DNA of 8,088 bases from Flavipsychrobacter stenotrophus (GTDB taxonomy: Bacteria > Bacteroidota > Bacteroidia > Chitinophagales > Chitinophagaceae). A model generated the notes under the pieces. It saw only the letters and a program-made list of their open reading frames with translations, did no database searches and was not told the origin of the DNA. The position numbers and the translations under genes are program-made. The stretch's first letter is position 1. Each line of letters starts with the position of its first letter. Where the stretch lies: assembly GCA_947371715.1 (NCBI GenBank), contig CANBQQ010000130.1, forward strand, positions 1 through 8,088. Reading direction: 5' to 3'. Below, one piece after another: positions 1 to 6,080 of this stretch.

Positions 1-659
1 TCGTAAAAAGAGATAACGGAAGGAAACTGAGAAAACCCTACACCACCGGGATTACCGCTCTCCCGTACAGAATGTATCACGGTCCGTTCCTGCTCACCTT
101 GTACATAATAATCTGCGTCTTCTTCCAGCAGGTATATGATACCCTTACCATTGCTGTCCGCACCTATGTCCTGGGCATTTATCTTCTGTCCCATTATCTT
201 CTTCGGCATCTGCCGAGATCTGCCAATGCATTTCAAGTACATATTGGTCTGAAAAGAACTTATCTGGTCAGCATGAAATTTCCGCTTCTTTATGGCGCTG
301 CGCATTATTGCATAAGCCGGATCTTCAGCGTTAGCTTTTATCACCGCTTCTTTCATTTCCAGCCCCTGCGTAGCCAACACAAAATTGTGCGTAACCGTTT
401 CATCGCCTTTTATGGTAACGCTATATCTGGCTTGCTTGTAGCCTACATACTGGCAGATAATTGTATACAAGCCTGGAGCTACTGTCAACTCATAATCACC
501 ACCTGCATTGGCATTCGCCCCTATTGTAGTGCCCTCTACATATATAGTAGCATAAGACAATGCCTCGCCTTTTGTATCGGCCGCATGGCCTTTAATAACG
601 CCTGCCCCGGCATTAGTACCTATAAAAGCAAACAATAGAAAAAGTAAAGCGTTTTTCAT
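1..659 (-). CDS. CarboxypepD_reg-like / DUF5686 family protein, C-terminus cut off by window edge
   Basis: The first 219 codons are present, reading from ATG at 659 to the left edge without a stop. Residues 1-19 form a signal peptide (MKNALLFLLFAFIGTNAGA). Residues 20-107 match a carboxypeptidase-regulatory-like beta-sandwich: VIKGHAADTKGEALSYATIY, then GDYELTVAPGLYTI and YVGYK, the usual GxVxD..G.pL..A.V pattern seen at the N-terminus of Bacteroidota outer-membrane proteins. Residues 113-157 (DPAYAIMRSAIKKRKFH, then NMYLKCIGR..MPKKI) resemble the opening of DUF5686. In that family a large C-terminal outer-membrane beta-barrel-like part usually follows; here it would lie outside the window. 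The function is unknown and the protein is probably outer-membrane associated. The gene is separated from the dNK-like gene by 126 bp and has a promoter-like sequence of its own. The family call rests on motif memory, not on a search. Confidence 0.85.
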   Translation of the reverse strand, partial: MKNALLFLLFAFIGTNAGAGVIKGHAADTKGEALSYATIYVEGTTIGANANAGGDYELTVAPGLYTIICQYVGYKQARYSVTIKGDETVTHNFVLATQGLEMKEAVIKANAEDPAYAIMRSAIKKRKFHADQISSFQTNMYLKCIGRSRQMPKKIMGQKINAQDIGADSNGKGIIYLLEEDADYYVQGEQERTVIHSVRESGNPGGVGFSQFPSVISFY

Positions 660-699
660 GCTATAGAAAGAAGTGGTTAGTAGAACAAGATGAATATAC

Positions 700-730
700 C
701 AATTATATGCAATAGTATATCGGTTGCAAC
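700..730 (-). promoter_or_regulatory. Candidate promoter of the DUF5686 gene
   Basis: On the minus strand, GTTG (730-727) lies 19 bp before TATAATTG (707-700). Each element differs by one base from the Bacteroidota consensus TTTG-19-TAnnTTTG. The predicted transcript would have a leader of roughly 35-40 nt. The -33 element overlaps the palindrome GGTTGCAACC at 722-731, so a regulator or an alternative sigma factor could act here. This is inference from the consensus only. Confidence 0.4.
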
Positions 731-731
731 C
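722..731. repeat. Perfect 10-bp palindrome GGTTGCAACC
   Basis: The sequence reads identically on both strands. It sits about 63 bp upstream of the DUF5686 start and is flanked by TTTTAAAA (732-739), which is also self-complementary. A dyad at the -33 position suggests an operator. Alternatively, TTGCAACC resembles -35 elements I associate with ECF sigma factors of Bacteroidota, but no convincing matching -10 element is seen. Confidence 0.45.
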
Positions 732-785
732 TTTTAAAAGTTACAATAAACAGAAAAATAATTTAGAGCAATGTCACTTAATCGA

Positions 786-1421
786 TCAGAACAAGCCAAA
801 CAGCTGCGCATCTATGCGGCGCACTACATCTGCAAAGTCTTCTTCCTTCTCTGCAAAGTTGCAGTTGTTCACATCAATGATAAGTAGCGGGCCATCATTA
901 TAGCCGTCTATCCACTTGTTATAATTCTCGTTCAGCCTTTTCAGGTAGTCGAGCCTAATATTCTCCTCATACTCACGGCCTCGCTTCTGTATCTGGTCTA
1001 CCAATGTAGGTATTGAAGTTTTCAGATAGATCAGCAGATCTGGCGGTTGTATGAGCGTCTTAAGATTCTGGAAGAATGAAGTATAGTTCTCATAGTCGCG
1101 CTTGGTCATTAACCCCATGTCAAACAGGTTAGGAGCGAATATGTAGGCATCCTCATATATGGTACGATCCTGTATCACAGTGTCTTTACCGCTTCTTATG
1201 TCTATAAGGTGCTTTATACGATTGTTTAGAAAGTATATCTGCAGGTTGAACGACCAGCGGTGCATGTCCTCATAAAAATCTATAAGGTAAGGGTTGTGTT
1301 CCACATCCTCAAAGTGAGGTTCCCATTTGTAATGCTTGGCCAGCATGGCTGTAAGCGTTGTTTTACCAGACCCTATATTACCGGCCACGGCTATATGCTT
1401 GGGAGTTACTTTATGAGGCAT
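786..1421 (-). CDS. Deoxynucleoside kinase (dNK/dGK-dAK family)
   Basis: This 211-aa protein is of usual length for bacterial deoxyadenosine/deoxyguanosine-type kinases, which phosphorylate salvaged deoxynucleosides at the 5' position in the cytoplasm to feed the dNTP pool. The Walker A P-loop GNIGSGKT lies at residues 14-21, with K20 contacting phosphate. The substrate-site stretch WSFNLQIYFL (56-65) includes W56 and Q61. The catalytic E/DR motif appears as DRT at 85-87, followed by IYEDAYIFA. The arginine-rich LID is KRGREYE (147-153). Whether the substrate is dA, dG or dC cannot be decided by eye. The start at 1421 places the P-loop at the expected position. No Shine-Dalgarno is visible; the leader is AT-rich with an 11-bp direct repeat. 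trpS lies 140 bp upstream on the same strand. Confidence 0.93.
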   Translation of the reverse strand: MPHKVTPKHIAVAGNIGSGKTTLTAMLAKHYKWEPHFEDVEHNPYLIDFYEDMHRWSFNLQIYFLNNRIKHLIDIRSGKDTVIQDRTIYEDAYIFAPNLFDMGLMTKRDYENYTSFFQNLKTLIQPPDLLIYLKTSIPTLVDQIQKRGREYEENIRLDYLKRLNENYNKWIDGYNDGPLLIIDVNNCNFAEKEEDFADVVRRIDAQLFGLF

Positions 1422-1429
1422 TGTATAAA

Positions 1430-1454
1430 TAGTAAAAAATTATTAGTAAAAAAT
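1430..1454 (-). repeat. 11-bp A/T-rich direct repeat in the kinase leader
   Basis: TAGTAAAAAAT occurs perfectly at 1430-1440 and 1444-1454, with a period of 14 bp. On the sense (minus) strand of the kinase this gives two ATTTTTTACTA units starting 9 nt upstream of the ATG. The repeat replaces any ribosome-binding sequence. It could be a protein-binding tandem, a translation-enhancing unstructured leader or simple slippage-prone DNA; the sequence does not decide between these. Confidence 0.5.
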
Positions 1455-1561
1455 AATGATCCGGTATACAGACCTATAACGAATGGAGTAAAGCTAACAA
1501 ATTAGTATTTGTTTTGCACCGTATTCCATCAAAACATTGAAAAATAATAAGTTACAGAATA

Positions 1562-2557
1562 CTAATAGTTAATACCCATTAGTTTCCTTGCTCCCTTTAT
1601 AGTTTCTGAAGAGCTGGCTCGGGCCTTATCTGCACCCATCTTCAATATCTTCCTCAGCGTGTCCTCGTCCTTATTCAATTCTGCAGCCCGCTCACGGATC
1701 GGTGCTACAAAGGCTACCATATCTTCTGCCAGTTGCTTCTTCATATCGCCATATCGTACATTGCAGTTATTGTATGCCGTGCGGAAAGTATCTGTTACCC
1801 CCGGATTAGATACTGCACTCATCAAAGCAAACAAATTCTGGATGTAATCCGGCATTACCATGTTGGCTTCAGTTGGCCCCTGGTCGGTCTTAGCCTTCAT
1901 TATCTTTTTACGGATAGTGTCATCGTCATCGTTGAGGAAGATAGTTGCGTTCACGTTCTCGCTTTTGCTCATCTTACCGTTACCATCAAGACTCATGATC
2001 TTTACCGTGTCATCATTGAATCGGAAAACCTGCGGCTCGGGAAAAAACGCTCCGTAACGACTGTTGAATCGATTGGCAAAATTACGCGCCATTTCCAGGT
2101 GCTGCTCCTGGTCTTTCCCTACAGGAACTTTCACCGCTCTATGTATCAATATATCTGCAGCCATTAATACGGGGTACGTTAGCAAACCTGCATTTACGTT
2201 GTCGGGGTGCTGGCGCACTTTATCTTTAAATGTAGGCACCTTTTCCAACTCTCCTTTATAGGCCAGCATATTCAGCATCAGGTATAACTCAGGAATTTCA
2301 GGCACATCGCTCTGTACGTACAAGGCTACCTTTTCCGGGTCCAGGCCACTGGCTATGTTTTCTGCCAATACCCTGTATACACTCGGCTTCAATTCTTTTG
2401 GATCTGGATGAGTGGTGAGTGCATGATAATCGGCTACGAAAAAATAACAGTCATAACTGTCCTGCATTTTCACATAGTTCTGCATGGCACCAAAATAGTT
2501 GCCCAGGTGCAAATGACCGGTTGAGCGGATACCGCTCACTACAATTTCCTTACTCAT
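1562..2557 (-). CDS. trpS: Tryptophanyl-tRNA synthetase
   Basis: This cytoplasmic class I aminoacyl-tRNA synthetase charges tRNA-Trp with tryptophan using ATP. The 331-aa length is typical for bacterial TrpRS. The N-terminal Rossmann fold carries the TrpRS variant of the HIGH motif, GHLHLGN (14-20), followed by YFGAM. Further family blocks are FFVADYHALTTH (39-50), LLTYPVLMAADIL (125-137) and the tryptophan/ATP-site segment VPVGKDQEQHLE (144-155). The class I signature KMSKS is intact at 195-199. The C-terminal helical anticodon-binding part ends in KLMGINY. The start is supported by the conserved IVVSGIRSTGHLHLGN beginning within a few residues and by a perfect -7 box 7 nt upstream. The yqaE-like gene lies 67 bp upstream on the same strand, and an independent promoter between them is likely. 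Confidence 0.98.
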   Translation of the reverse strand: MSKEIVVSGIRSTGHLHLGNYFGAMQNYVKMQDSYDCYFFVADYHALTTHPDPKELKPSVYRVLAENIASGLDPEKVALYVQSDVPEIPELYLMLNMLAYKGELEKVPTFKDKVRQHPDNVNAGLLTYPVLMAADILIHRAVKVPVGKDQEQHLEMARNFANRFNSRYGAFFPEPQVFRFNDDTVKIMSLDGNGKMSKSENVNATIFLNDDDDTIRKKIMKAKTDQGPTEANMVMPDYIQNLFALMSAVSNPGVTDTFRTAYNNCNVRYGDMKKQLAEDMVAFVAPIRERAAELNKDEDTLRKILKMGADKARASSSETIKGARKLMGINY

Positions 2558-2564
2558 AAGGGTG

Positions 2565-2595
2565 CAAAGATAGGTAAAGGGTTAAAAGGATAAAA
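2565..2595 (-). promoter_or_regulatory. trpS promoter with start-proximal -7 box
   Basis: On the minus strand, TTTT lies 19 bp before TATCTTTG (2572-2565), matching TTTG-19-TAnnTTTG with a single mismatch in the -33 element. Only 7 nt (CACCCTT) separate the box from the ATG at 2557. Transcription would therefore begin within about 0-4 nt of the start codon, giving a leaderless or nearly leaderless mRNA. Confidence 0.7.
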
Positions 2596-2624
2596 GGTTA
2601 ATTGACGAATAGGATAAAAACCGA

Positions 2625-2819
2625 TTATCGCCTCATTTCCCTAATGATACGTCGTGTCCTTCTATCTTCCCTTGCATTCTGTAAGCTGATAACAGCCCAG
2701 ATAGCAGCAGGAATCCAACCAATTAGAATAGCCTGCAGGATCAGGCATACTATACCTGTAAGTATACGTCCCCTCAGAAAGAAAGACAATGCGGGGAAAA
2801 GGATGGCTATTAATGTCAT
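2625..2819 (-). CDS. YqaE/Pmp3-family small membrane protein
   Basis: This is a 64-aa very hydrophobic protein with two membrane helices (about 2-15 and 20-46) and a strongly basic tail (ARED RRTRR IIREMRR). The pattern ILFPALSFFLRG, then CLILQAILIGWIPAAIWAV, matches the YqaE/Pmp3 (proteolipid membrane potential modulator) family: a first helix with Pro, a short loop and a second helix containing a Gly-x-x-Pro turn (GWIP). The tail is longer than in the minimal 50-55-aa members. Family members are linked to membrane potential and stress responses, but the exact role is unknown. An in-frame ATG six bases upstream (2825) is also possible. I chose the second ATG (2819) because the perfect -7 box ends only 1 nt before the first ATG, so transcription probably starts at or past it. 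Confidence 0.88.
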   Translation of the reverse strand: MTLIAILFPALSFFLRGRILTGIVCLILQAILIGWIPAAIWAVISLQNAREDRRTRRIIREMRR

Positions 2820-2826
2820 GGTCATA

Positions 2827-2857
2827 CAAATTTATCAATTCTCCGCCAATGACCAAT
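2827..2857 (-). promoter_or_regulatory. Promoter of the yqaE-like gene
   Basis: On the minus strand, ATTG lies 19 bp before TAAATTTG (2834-2827), a perfect -7 box with a 3-of-4 -33 element. It ends 1 nt before the first ATG (2825) and 7 nt before the second (2819). The 7-nt spacing equals that of trpS, which supports the second ATG as the true start. Confidence 0.65.
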
Positions 2858-2886
2858 ATCATGCTATTCACGAGTGAAGAAATTTA

Positions 2887-2919
2887 TATTGGGAATCCAA
2901 TAAATATTTTAATTAAAAT
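2887..2919. repeat. Two adjacent palindromes in a divergent intergenic region
   Basis: The first is the inverted repeat TATTGG-GAAT-CCAATA (2887-2902). The second is the perfect 14-bp palindrome ATTTTAATTAAAAT (2906-2919). They lie between the divergent yqaE-like gene and the 110-aa membrane protein gene, 8 nt before the latter's ATG. Operators for a shared dimeric regulator are possible; an AT-rich dyad can also arise by chance. Confidence 0.45.
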
Positions 2920-2926
2920 TCGTTGT

Positions 2927-3259
2927 ATGTCCCAGCAAAGAGAGCAATCATTGACCGAGTTAACAATGGAATTGTTTGCCCGCGGCCTTACCAGGAAGGA
3001 AGTAGAGGAGGAACTGGCGAGCAAGGGGCAGGAAGAGTTTTATATAAAGAAGATCATCGACGAATGTTTAAAATTGCGCAACGCACGCAAACGCACTATA
3101 GGTATGATACTCATTGTTGCTGGTGCATTATGCTGTTTTTCAAGCTTCCTGCTTACCATTACGGCAGCATCTATGACAGAAAGTAGCTGGGGACTTTTCG
3201 GTCTTACCAGCCTTGGCGTAGGCCTTGCCTTTACTGGATTGATGTATATTTTCACATAA
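2927..3259 (+). CDS. Small two-helix membrane protein of unknown family
   Basis: I do not recognise this 110-aa protein. Residues 1-56 are hydrophilic and predicted helical (SLTELTMELFARGLTRKEVEEELASKG, then YIKKIIDECLKLRNARKR), with a helix-turn-helix-like rhythm reminiscent of short three-helix modules but no recognised domain. Two membrane helices follow at about 57-80 and 88-109, so the N-terminal part probably faces the cytoplasm (positive-inside, RNARKR). The reading frame stays open upstream to 2789, but that extension would run antisense through the start of the yqaE-like gene and its promoter. The ATG at 2927 is therefore preferred. It is followed after 110 bp by the T9SS cargo gene, which has a promoter-like sequence of its own. 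A helical module joined to a small membrane anchor could be a regulatory or scaffolding protein; this is speculation. Confidence 0.72.
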   Translation: MSQQREQSLTELTMELFARGLTRKEVEEELASKGQEEFYIKKIIDECLKLRNARKRTIGMILIVAGALCCFSSFLLTITAASMTESSWGLFGLTSLGVGLAFTGLMYIFT

Positions 3260-3324
3260 CTTCTTAATAAACAACACATTACCTTTTTAACGTAAAATTA
3301 AGCTTGATACAGTATCTCTCTTCA

Positions 3325-3332
3325 TAACTTTA
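3325..3332 (+). promoter_or_regulatory. Candidate promoter -7 box of the T9SS cargo gene
   Basis: TAACTTTA differs from TAnnTTTG only in the last base. CTTG lies 18 bp upstream as a possible -33 element. The predicted leader is about 35 nt and ends in an A-rich stretch (GAGAAAAAAAGTT) just before the ATG. Such A-rich leaders are associated with good translation in Bacteroidota, where Shine-Dalgarno pairing is little used. Confidence 0.4.
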
Positions 3333-3369
3333 TAGCTCACTTAAAAATTCTTAAACGAGAAAAAAAGTT

Positions 3370-4473
3370 ATGAAAAAAATTTTCCTCCTTTCTATTGCTA
3401 CCACTGTAGCTCTATCGGCTTTCGCACAACATGCAAAGTCCTCTATTACCGCAGTAAGCCCTATCAGGTCTCACTCTGTGGCAGGTGATCGTATTCCCGC
3501 AGCTAAAACTACCGCTGTAGGTGACGTTGATACACTTGGACACATCTTTTCTACCGATACACTGGCAATATACTATGCCGCGGGTTCAAACTCCGACAGC
3601 GGATATATGACAGGTATGAACGCTTACGGCGACAGAGGTTTTGCTGAGCGCTATGATGTTAACTTCGGTACTACTTCTGCACAGGTAACAGGCGTTATTG
3701 CTTATTTCACAGGGGTTGTTAATCCTTCTTCAACTAAAACTGTTAAGCTGTATACATGGAGCGTAGCTGCACAGAGCCCTAACGCTCTTGGCGCTAATTT
3801 CTTTAACAGCGGTCTGCCACGCACAGCACTGGATTCAGTTACTGTCCCTGTTACTGCATTAGGTATTTCTACTGTAGCAGGCGGAAGCGACACTATCAAG
3901 TCTTATACTTTTACAACACCAAGTCCTTACATTTCTAATTTCTATGTAGGTTATACCATCAACTACAGTGCTACCAACTTTGCCGGTGACACTATAGGTC
4001 TTGTAACTAACAGCCAGGGTGAAAGGAACACATGGGGCTACCGTGTAGTTGGTACTGATACCATCATCAACAATGCGAATGCAGTAAAGCTGGCTAATGG
4101 TAACTGGGCTGACTTCTATACTGAAGCGGGTGGTACTGCTAATCACCTGTTCATATTCCCAATCATTACTGTAGGTACTGCTGCTACAAGCGTAGAAGGT
4201 GTTACACGTAACAACCTTACTATCTTCGGCAACTACCCTAACCCTGCTACTAACGTAACTAACATCAAGTTCACTTTAGCTAAGGCTACTGAAGTAACGA
4301 TCTCTGTTACTGACATGTCTGGTAAAGTAGTAAAGACAATGACTGAAAATTACAATGCAGGTACGCAGATAGTTGAATTGAACACAACTGCACTTGCTGC
4401 CGGCGAATACATTTACCTGATCCGCACTACAGAAGGTGACGGTATGGCAAGCAAAATGAGCGTTATCAAGTAA
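3370..4473 (+). CDS. Secreted protein with T9SS type A C-terminal sorting domain
   Basis: This 367-aa protein has a clear signal peptide (MKKIFLLSIATTVALSAFAQ, cleavage after Q20 likely). Residues 21-270 form a Thr/Ser/Asn/Gly-rich beta-type region that I do not assign to a family; it includes LYTWSVAAQ, YVGYTINYS and NGNWADFYTEAGG. Residues 281-367 are a T9SS type A sorting domain: NNLTIFGNYPNPATN, then IKFTLAKATEVTISVTDMSGK, then LAAGEYIYLIRTTEG and the terminal SKMSVIK. Proteins with this domain cross the outer membrane through the type IX system and are released or attached to the cell surface. No catalytic motif is evident, so an adhesive, structural or binding role is possible. Codon choice leans toward GGT, CGT, AAC, GCT and ACT more than in neighbouring genes, consistent with high expression. 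A strong terminator follows 22 bp after the stop. Confidence 0.9.
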   Translation: MKKIFLLSIATTVALSAFAQHAKSSITAVSPIRSHSVAGDRIPAAKTTAVGDVDTLGHIFSTDTLAIYYAAGSNSDSGYMTGMNAYGDRGFAERYDVNFGTTSAQVTGVIAYFTGVVNPSSTKTVKLYTWSVAAQSPNALGANFFNSGLPRTALDSVTVPVTALGISTVAGGSDTIKSYTFTTPSPYISNFYVGYTINYSATNFAGDTIGLVTNSQGERNTWGYRVVGTDTIINNANAVKLANGNWADFYTEAGGTANHLFIFPIITVGTAATSVEGVTRNNLTIFGNYPNPATNVTNIKFTLAKATEVTISVTDMSGKVVKTMTENYNAGTQIVELNTTALAAGEYIYLIRTTEGDGMASKMSVIK

Positions 4474-4495
4474 TAACGTTTATTGCACAATACTT

Positions 4496-4530
4496 AAAGA
4501 GGTTGCCTGGAAACAGGCAACCTCTTTTGT
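4496..4530. terminator. Strong, probably bidirectional rho-independent terminator
   Basis: A perfect 14-bp stem (4496-4509 with 4514-4527) closes on a GAAA tetraloop. The right arm ends in CTCTTTTGTTTT, giving the U-rich tail for the plus-strand T9SS gene. In the other direction the left arm gives CTCTTTAAG, a shorter tail for the convergent lipoprotein gene that ends at 4555. It is the only strong stem-plus-T-tract in the window. Confidence 0.92.
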
Positions 4531-4554
4531 TTTATAACAGAAAAGTAATTTATC

Positions 4555-4980
4555 CTAGTCCACTATCCTATCTACACTCACAAAGAAGAAACTGTATTCC
4601 CCATCCCTATTGTTTATGGTATACTTCAACCCATCCAGTTTTGCACCGCTATAGCCCTTGCCGGTTGACTCCTGAAATGACTTTAGCCTGCTTGTCTGCG
4701 GCACATAGGTAATGTCAATTACTGCTTTGGCGCACAACCCCTCGCCTTGCACATTCGCCACCAGGTATGTTCTGCCATCGTCTACCATCCGCTCACTGAT
4801 ACTGTATGCTAGTTTAGCTCTATCCACCATACTGATCTTTTTCACCAGCTCGGCTTTATATTCTTTCTGAGTTGGCTTGAACTGATCAAATACCGCATCT
4901 GTATTCCTGCATTGTGGCCTGTCGCACGACTGCACCAGTAGCACTAATGAACAAAATACAATTAGGTGAATCTTACGCAT
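4555..4980 (-). CDS. Hypothetical lipoprotein
   Basis: This 141-aa protein has a type II signal peptide: MRKIH, a hydrophobic core IVFCSLVLLVQ, then the lipobox VQSC with C19 as the lipidated residue. The mature part is hydrophilic and probably mixed alpha/beta. A central region (AKLAYSISERMVDDGRTYLV, 55-74) leads into strands VKxxxVIDITYVP and KYTINNRDGEYSFFFVSVD. Two further Cys (24, 83) could form a disulfide in the periplasm. I do not recognise the family. The gene is convergent with the T9SS cargo gene and shares its terminator region. A perfect -7 box 4 nt before the ATG fixes the start and predicts leaderless mRNA. Confidence 0.82.
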   Translation of the reverse strand: MRKIHLIVFCSLVLLVQSCDRPQCRNTDAVFDQFKPTQKEYKAELVKKISMVDRAKLAYSISERMVDDGRTYLVANVQGEGLCAKAVIDITYVPQTSRLKSFQESTGKGYSGAKLDGLKYTINNRDGEYSFFFVSVDRIVD

Positions 4981-4984
4981 AATT

Positions 4985-4992
4985 CAAAACTA
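4985..4992 (-). promoter_or_regulatory. -7 box of the lipoprotein gene, 4 nt from ATG
   Basis: The minus strand reads TAGTTTTG-AATT-ATG, an exact TAnnTTTG match. The spacing leaves almost no room for a 5' leader. No good TTTG lies 19 bp upstream (CTGC is there), so the -33 element is weak or atypical. Confidence 0.6.
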
Positions 4993-5066
4993 TTAAACTC
5001 AGAAACGAATGGCAGTTAAAATTATTGCATAAATCAGCATCTGGCAAGATTATCCAATCTTCCCAC

Positions 5067-5107
5067 GACTTACGACCTATCTAATGGCAGGCAGACTTAC
5101 AACCTAT
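5067..5107. repeat. Imperfect 14-bp direct repeat, 27-bp period
   Basis: GACTTACGACCTAT (5067-5080) recurs as GACTTACAACCTAT (5094-5107), 13 of 14 bases identical. It lies in the 133-bp gap between the lipoprotein start and the SDR stop, just downstream of the SDR gene. ACTTACGAC-type short repeats are, from memory, scattered in Bacteroidota intergenic DNA. No function is claimed. Confidence 0.5.
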
Positions 5108-5113
5108 GATTAT

Positions 5114-5986
5114 TTACTTCATCACTTCCCGCATGTACGAGTCTATATTACCGTACAAGAAATCGGGGTATTCATTACTGAATTTAGATTTAACAAAACC
5201 AGCCAACAGCGGACGGGCAGCGGGTTGCGCCAACTGCGCCGTGCTCATAGGAATAAGGTCGTACTCGGCATCGGGGAAATACGACAGTACACGCAGCGCC
5301 AACTCTACCCTGTTCAGGTAGTCGGTGCTGGCAATGTGGTAAATACCTTCTTTATTATCTCTCAGCAATACAAACATAGAGCGGGCTATATCCCATGCAT
5401 TAGCAGGAGATGCATACTGGTCGTAAGGCAGTTTTAAAGTGAGTTTTTGTTTGTTCTTTGCCTGGTCTATGATGCGGGCAATAAAATTCTTGCCGCGCAC
5501 CTCGTTGCCATACACGTTGGTAACACGCAGTACCAGCGCACCAACGATCTCAGACAAAACCTTTTCTTCACCCTCCAGCTTATGGCGGGCATATACACTC
5601 AGCGGATTTACCGGGGCGTCCTCCCTGTAAGGGCCATTGTGACCATCAAACACATAGTCTGTTGAGATGTATACCATGCGGGCATTACACTGCTTGGCAA
5701 GGGCTATAAGGTTGATGGTACTCTGCACTGTCTTATCATAGCTCTCCTGAACGTTGGCCTCACAATAGTCAACATGGGTAAGCGCACCACAATGCACGAT
5801 CACATCGGGAGCAAAAGCAACCACATCAAAGTTTTTCTCATCAGCAGGATTGAGGGTATCATAAAACACTGTACCATCTACAGGGTAAGAAAAATAAGAG
5901 CCGACAGCCGTCCAGCCCATTTCTGTAAAATGCTTTAGGCAGTTACCACCTACCAATCCTGATGCTCCTGATATGAATACTTTCAT
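5114..5986 (-). CDS. SDR-family NAD(P)-dependent reductase, RmlD/RfbD-like
   Basis: This 290-aa protein matches the usual length of RmlD (dTDP-4-dehydrorhamnose reductase) substrate-binding proteins, an extended SDR family. The dinucleotide-binding motif GASGLVG is at 7-13 near the N-terminus. The family block VIVHCGALTHVDYCE is at 62-76. The active-site region is YISTDYVFDG (106-115) followed by the catalytic YARHK (Y132, K136). The RVTNVYG block is at 154-160, and the C-terminal part holds the substrate-binding lobe. Family members reduce nucleotide-sugar keto groups. No rmlA, rmlB or rmlC is adjacent, so a role in dTDP-rhamnose synthesis is unproven, and another sugar or MAT2B-like role is possible. 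The start is supported by GASG at residue 7 and by a TATTTTTA box 4 nt upstream. Confidence 0.9.
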   Translation of the reverse strand: MKVFISGASGLVGGNCLKHFTEMGWTAVGSYFSYPVDGTVFYDTLNPADEKNFDVVAFAPDVIVHCGALTHVDYCEANVQESYDKTVQSTINLIALAKQCNARMVYISTDYVFDGHNGPYREDAPVNPLSVYARHKLEGEEKVLSEIVGALVLRVTNVYGNEVRGKNFIARIIDQAKNKQKLTLKLPYDQYASPANAWDIARSMFVLLRDNKEGIYHIASTDYLNRVELALRVLSYFPDAEYDLIPMSTAQLAQPAARPLLAGFVKSKFSNEYPDFLYGNIDSYMREVMK

Positions 5987-5990
5987 GCGG

Positions 5991-6021
5991 TAAAAATAGG
6001 TTAATTGGGGAAAAAGAGAAA
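5991..6021 (-). promoter_or_regulatory. Candidate promoter of the SDR gene, 4 nt from ATG
   Basis: On the minus strand, TTTC lies 19 bp before TATTTTTA (5998-5991), each one mismatch from TTTG-19-TAnnTTTG. CCGC then separates the box from the ATG. The same CCGC spacer occurs between the -7 box and ATG of the right-edge gene at 8000-8003. A leaderless transcript is predicted. Confidence 0.5.
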
Positions 6022-6080
6022 GTACATGGTAATAATTAAAAAACCATATTTACGGGGTAATCTCAAATGGGTCGTTTACT

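Noticed and set aside
72..638. Plus-strand open frame of 188 codons at the left end
   Set aside because: It is antisense to the minus-strand DUF5686 gene, which has a signal peptide and recognisable family blocks. The plus-strand translation is Tyr/Ile/Ser-rich with no domain.
1496..1513. Inverted repeat AACAAAT-TAGT-ATTTGTT downstream of trpS
   Set aside because: It is AT-rich with a 7-bp stem and no T-tract, so it is too weak for a terminator. As an operator it would be speculative.
2789..2926. N-terminal extension of the 110-aa membrane protein
   Set aside because: It would overlap antisense the yqaE-like start and its promoter, and its residues have no protein-like conservation pattern visible by eye.
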